This document shows, piece after piece, positions 61,281 to 64,000 of a stretch of DNA of 64,000 bases. The notes beneath the pieces are model-generated. The model made no database searches. It had not been told where the DNA came from and saw nothing but the letters and a program-made list of their open reading frames with translations. The position numbers were made by a program, and so were the translations under genes. The DNA comes from Candidatus Thiosymbion sp. (GTDB lineage: Bacteria; Pseudomonadota; Gammaproteobacteria; Chromatiales; Chromatiaceae): assembly GCA_018435665.1 (NCBI GenBank), contig JAHDND010000013.1:20183-84182 (forward strand), given 5' to 3'. The stretch's first letter is position 1. Each line of letters opens with the position of its first letter.

Positions 61281-63032
61281 ATGAAGGTGCTCGAAAAACC
61301 CAGAGTAGTCAGGCGATTTGAAGTTGTCGCCAAGGAGAAGGCCGGCGGGGCTACGTATACCCCATGCTTGTTAGCAGATTTCGTGGCCAAGCGGATTACA
61401 GAAGCCGCGGGTGACCTATTAGAAAGGCAGACCCTGCGTATTCTTGATCCAGCAGTAGGTGATGGTGCGCTTTTGCTAAGTCTAATGCACAGCCTTATGG
61501 CGTATCCAAATATAACGATTGAGGCTTATGGCTTCGATACCAACCTGAATGCAATCAAACTCGCTGAGAGTAGGATAAGGCAAGAGTTTCCTGGCATTTT
61601 CTTGCACTTACAACAAAAAAGCTTCATTGATCATATTGTTGAAAAAAGCGATATTTTTTATTGTGGAACGACCGGTTTCCTTGAAGTATTTGACTTGATA
61701 ATCGCAAACCCTCCCTACGTACGGACGCAAATCATTGGAGCATCGGAGGCCCAGCGCCTTGCAAAGCAATTTGGCCTTTCAGGCCGGGTCGATCTCTACT
61801 CAGCATTCGTTCTGGGAATGGCTCAAGTGCTCAAACCCGGGGGCATCGCTGGAATTATCGTTTCCAATCGGTTCATGACCACGAAAGCAGGCGCGCCCGT
61901 ACGCCAGGCGATTCTTGAGCGGTTCAATTTGCGCCATGTGTGGGATTTGGGGGATACGAAACTCTTCGATGCGGCCGTTCTGCCAGCAGTTTTACTGGCT
62001 GAAGGAAAGAACGCATCAAAAAACGGGACGCCAGCATTTACGTCGATCTATGAGACGACTGACATTGCTGAAGCCATGGCTGCTGATCCGGTCATTGTCG
62101 CTGATCCGATTGCTGCCCTTGACGCTGAGGGAGTTATGCAACTCAATGATGGTCGCTTTGTCGATGTGCATCATGGCCTTCTCAATACCAGCGGTGCCAT
62201 TGACGGTATATGGCGGGTAGCGACTGATAGCGCGGAAGAATGGCTAAAGACCGTTTCCGCTAATACTTGGGGCACATTCGGTGAGATCGGCAGTATCCGG
62301 GTTGGCGTCAAGACATGCGCAGATAAGGTATTTATCCGGAGCGATTGGCAGGATATGCCGGAGAAGAAGCGGCCGGAGCTTTTAAAACCGCTTATCACTC
62401 ATCACATCGCACGCCGGTTCAAGGCGTCTACGCTCCACAAGGTCAAACAGATTCTTTATCCGCACACGGTTTCTCATGGCTTGCGGCACCCTGTGGATCT
62501 TGCACAATATCCAAAGAGCGCAGCCTATCTCCAAGAGTATCGTACGGTTCTTGAAGGCAGAGACTACGTAATCGAAGCAGGCCGCAAATGGTATGAGATA
62601 TGGGTTCCACAGGACCCAAACGCATGGGACAAAATAAAACTAGTATTTCGGGACATCACGGATGAACCGACTTTTTGGATTGACCAGGAAGCCGCGGTGG
62701 TGAACGGAGATTGCTATTGGGTCATGTGCAAGGATGAGACCCAGGTGGACCTGCTGTGGCTTGCTGCTGCAGTCGGTAATTCAAAATTCATTGAGCGATT
62801 TTACGACTACCGCTTTCCTAACAAGCTCTATGCCGGCCGCCGCCGGTTTATTACGCAATATGTCGAGCAGTTCCCTTTGCCTGATCCGAATGGTGTTCTG
62901 GGAAAATCGATCATCAACAAAGCAAAGGAAATATACGCCAGTATCCCTTCCTTAAAAGTAGAGAACCTCCAGAAGGAGCTGGATGCCATGATCTGGCATG
63001 CTTTTGGCCTAATCGAAAAAGTCGGCCGGTAG
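61281..63032 (+). CDS. Eco57I-class N6-adenine DNA methyltransferase
   Basis: A 583-residue methyltransferase: SAM-binding LRILDPAVGDGALLLSLMHS, catalytic NPPY in FDLIIANPPYVRTQIIG, and VLKPGGIAGIIVSNRFMTT. The C-terminal half holds a target recognition region (FGEIGSIRVGVKTCADKVFI, ITHHIARRFKAS, FYDYRFPNKLYAGRRRFITQ). It would protect the host from the neighbouring endonuclease; the target is unknown. Base use is clearly more A+T-rich than the rest of the window. The ATG has AGAGA nearby upstream. Its 3' end overlaps the convergent endonuclease gene by 24 bases. Confidence 0.88.
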   Translation: MKVLEKPRVVRRFEVVAKEKAGGATYTPCLLADFVAKRITEAAGDLLERQTLRILDPAVGDGALLLSLMHSLMAYPNITIEAYGFDTNLNAIKLAESRIRQEFPGIFLHLQQKSFIDHIVEKSDIFYCGTTGFLEVFDLIIANPPYVRTQIIGASEAQRLAKQFGLSGRVDLYSAFVLGMAQVLKPGGIAGIIVSNRFMTTKAGAPVRQAILERFNLRHVWDLGDTKLFDAAVLPAVLLAEGKNASKNGTPAFTSIYETTDIAEAMAADPVIVADPIAALDAEGVMQLNDGRFVDVHHGLLNTSGAIDGIWRVATDSAEEWLKTVSANTWGTFGEIGSIRVGVKTCADKVFIRSDWQDMPEKKRPELLKPLITHHIARRFKASTLHKVKQILYPHTVSHGLRHPVDLAQYPKSAAYLQEYRTVLEGRDYVIEAGRKWYEIWVPQDPNAWDKIKLVFRDITDEPTFWIDQEAAVVNGDCYWVMCKDETQVDLLWLAAAVGNSKFIERFYDYRFPNKLYAGRRRFITQYVEQFPLPDPNGVLGKSIINKAKEIYASIPSLKVENLQKELDAMIWHAFGLIEKVGR

Positions 63033-63920
63033 CGAAAGCTGAAGCTTGGTGTTGAGGCCCTTACCCTGAAACTTTGGGAACCGCGTAAAAAGGCCCTCGC
63101 CCGTGGTGAGGAACAAATGAGTTAGCTGCACATCGTCCCTGTCGCGCTTGGCGTAAAAGAGAGCGTAACGCACATCGCAATGCCTGACCTGCCTGCCCCC
63201 AATTTTCGGAACATCGAGCGCATCAGTACTGTCCGGGCAGATGAGCCCAAGATCAATCGTCGGGGATGTTTGCAGCTTCACTTCAAGAAGCTGCTGTCTC
63301 ACATCTGGGAATCGCCCGTCATCGCGGTAATCGGCATACCCAAGGCGTTCACAGACTAGCCGGTGAAGTGTGGCCCCTCGATTTCTTTCCTGATCCCATC
63401 CACTTGCGGGGAATGTAGTCCCGAGCAGGGGGCAAAGTCTCTCAAACAATTCGGCAATTGGCAGTAGCTGTCCATCCTTCGGATGATTGATCGGACTTGT
63501 GATAGTTTTGAGACTTTGTCCGCCACGAACGAATGGGCGTAGCCAATCGGTATCTTCTAGCGTGACAAGTTCCTTCGTAGTAGCGCCCGGGATCAGTCGG
63601 GCTTGATACTTTTGCGTCAGAGTACCAGTCGTGTCCAGGAGCGCCAGACTGTCACCCGTGACCACTTTCACCTTCGTGATGATGCCTTCACCACTTATTC
63701 TTATGAGGACATAGCGCCGGTTGGGAGAAAGTTCTTCATTCCAGATTTGCAGGTTATTCGATTTCTGGATATAGGTATCGAACATTTGTCCTGGGAAACG
63801 TGGCAGTGTTTTCTTGAAGGATCGTGGGACAGGATAGCCGAGGCAATGGCAAACATATCCTTTAAGGAGACACTGATTTATTCCAACCTCATGGATTGTA
63901 TGTGATAAAATATTGCCCAT
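63009..63920 (-). CDS. Restriction endonuclease, PD-(D/E)xK-like
   Basis: A 303-residue protein starting MGNILSHTIHEVGINQCLLK, with GGAG six bases upstream of ATG 63920. The segment GYADYRDDGRFPDVRQQLLE followed by VKLQ carries an Asp and an ExK pair in the right order for a PD-(D/E)xK nuclease. Other features are VPRSFKKTLPRFPGQMFDTY and IQKSNNLQIWNEELSPNRRY. Lying tail to tail with a methyltransferase, it is the likely restriction partner. The open frame extends to 63995 but that part lies inside the adjoining transposase gene. The recognition site is unknown. Confidence 0.8.
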   Translation of the reverse strand: MGNILSHTIHEVGINQCLLKGYVCHCLGYPVPRSFKKTLPRFPGQMFDTYIQKSNNLQIWNEELSPNRRYVLIRISGEGIITKVKVVTGDSLALLDTTGTLTQKYQARLIPGATTKELVTLEDTDWLRPFVRGGQSLKTITSPINHPKDGQLLPIAELFERLCPLLGTTFPASGWDQERNRGATLHRLVCERLGYADYRDDGRFPDVRQQLLEVKLQTSPTIDLGLICPDSTDALDVPKIGGRQVRHCDVRYALFYAKRDRDDVQLTHLFLTTGEGLFTRFPKFQGKGLNTKLQLSLPADFFD

Positions 63921-63945
63921 GCTATCTCCGACCGCGAGTCGCCCC

Positions 63946-64000
63946 ATGTCCAAGCAGATCTCCTTTGCCCAAGCCGAGTATGACGCCAAGCGCAAGATCA
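63946..64000 (+). CDS. IS5-family transposase, 3' partial
   Basis: The window ends 18 codons into this gene. The visible MSKQISFAQAEYDAKRKI matches the typical N-terminus of IS5-group transposases (SFAEAEYxxKRK). The left inverted repeat should lie within the preceding 30-60 bases, which would place it at the start of the divergent endonuclease gene, but I cannot recognise it. The rest of the element is outside the window. Confidence 0.75.
   Translation, partial: MSKQISFAQAEYDAKRKI

Noticed and set aside
1..64000. tRNA or rRNA genes
   Set aside because: No cloverleaf, CCA end or rRNA-like segment was recognised by eye; a tRNA search program could settle this.

Overview
The window is about 64 kb of high-GC bacterial chromosome with dense coding, many ATGA start/stop overlaps and long antisense shadow frames. 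The gene set (type VI secretion, PotFGHI uptake, Aat/Bpt, HrpB, TcdA, c-di-GMP enzymes) fits a gammaproteobacterium. The overall look resembles a purple sulfur bacterium or a relative (Chromatiaceae-like), but that is inference; no photosynthesis, sulfur or rRNA marker is present to confirm it.

Region 1 (1-21.7 kb) is the distal part of a type VI secretion (T6SS) locus. It holds a DUF3540 protein (5' end outside the window), a PAAR-like spike tip, a DUF4892/OmpA protein, an FHA-lytic transglycosylase fusion, a lipoprotein hydrolase, an outer-membrane autotransporter barrel protein, a Sel1 lipoprotein, a Ser/Thr kinase fused to a formylglycine-generating-enzyme-like domain, and TagH (FHA). The membrane-complex and regulatory operon tssJ-tssK-tssL(OmpA)-tssM-tagF-pppA follows. 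Kinase, phosphatase and two FHA proteins make a complete threonine-phosphorylation circuit. The sheath, baseplate, Hcp, VgrG and ClpV genes are absent and presumably lie upstream of base 1.

Region 2 (21.7-28.1 kb) has a four-gene minus-strand operon (ATP-cone/P-loop kinase, CHASE histidine kinase, single-domain response regulator, histidine phosphatase), a small lipoprotein, a coiled-coil protein and an apparently exported protein-isoaspartate methyltransferase. Region 3 (28.1-46.2 kb) carries a spermidine-synthase-like membrane protein, small exported proteins, a Tat-type LD-carboxypeptidase, the polyamine transporter operon potF-potG-potH-potI, a coiled-coil/OmpA tether, a two-domain CbiX-like chelatase, HrpB and the N-degron pair aat-bpt.

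Region 4 (46.6-49.0 kb) is a BsuBI/PstI-type restriction-modification pair. Region 5 (49.0-60.9 kb) returns to core genes: AEC transporter, ferredoxin-NADP reductase, tcdA, a phosphorelay hybrid kinase with HPt, and two GGDEF-EAL proteins. Region 6 (60.9-64.0 kb) is a lower-GC island with a second restriction-modification pair, bounded by a possible gene remnant on the left and the start of an IS5-type transposase on the right.

Two patterns cut across the window. First, a dispersed palindromic repeat family occurs in at least nine intergenic sites and looks like a MITE with ends related to GTCATCGC...TTTTCGG. Second, several proteins carry short in-frame tandem repeats (27 bp x3, 15 bp x6, 39 bp x3, 24 bp x3) at places that look like insertions into otherwise standard folds.
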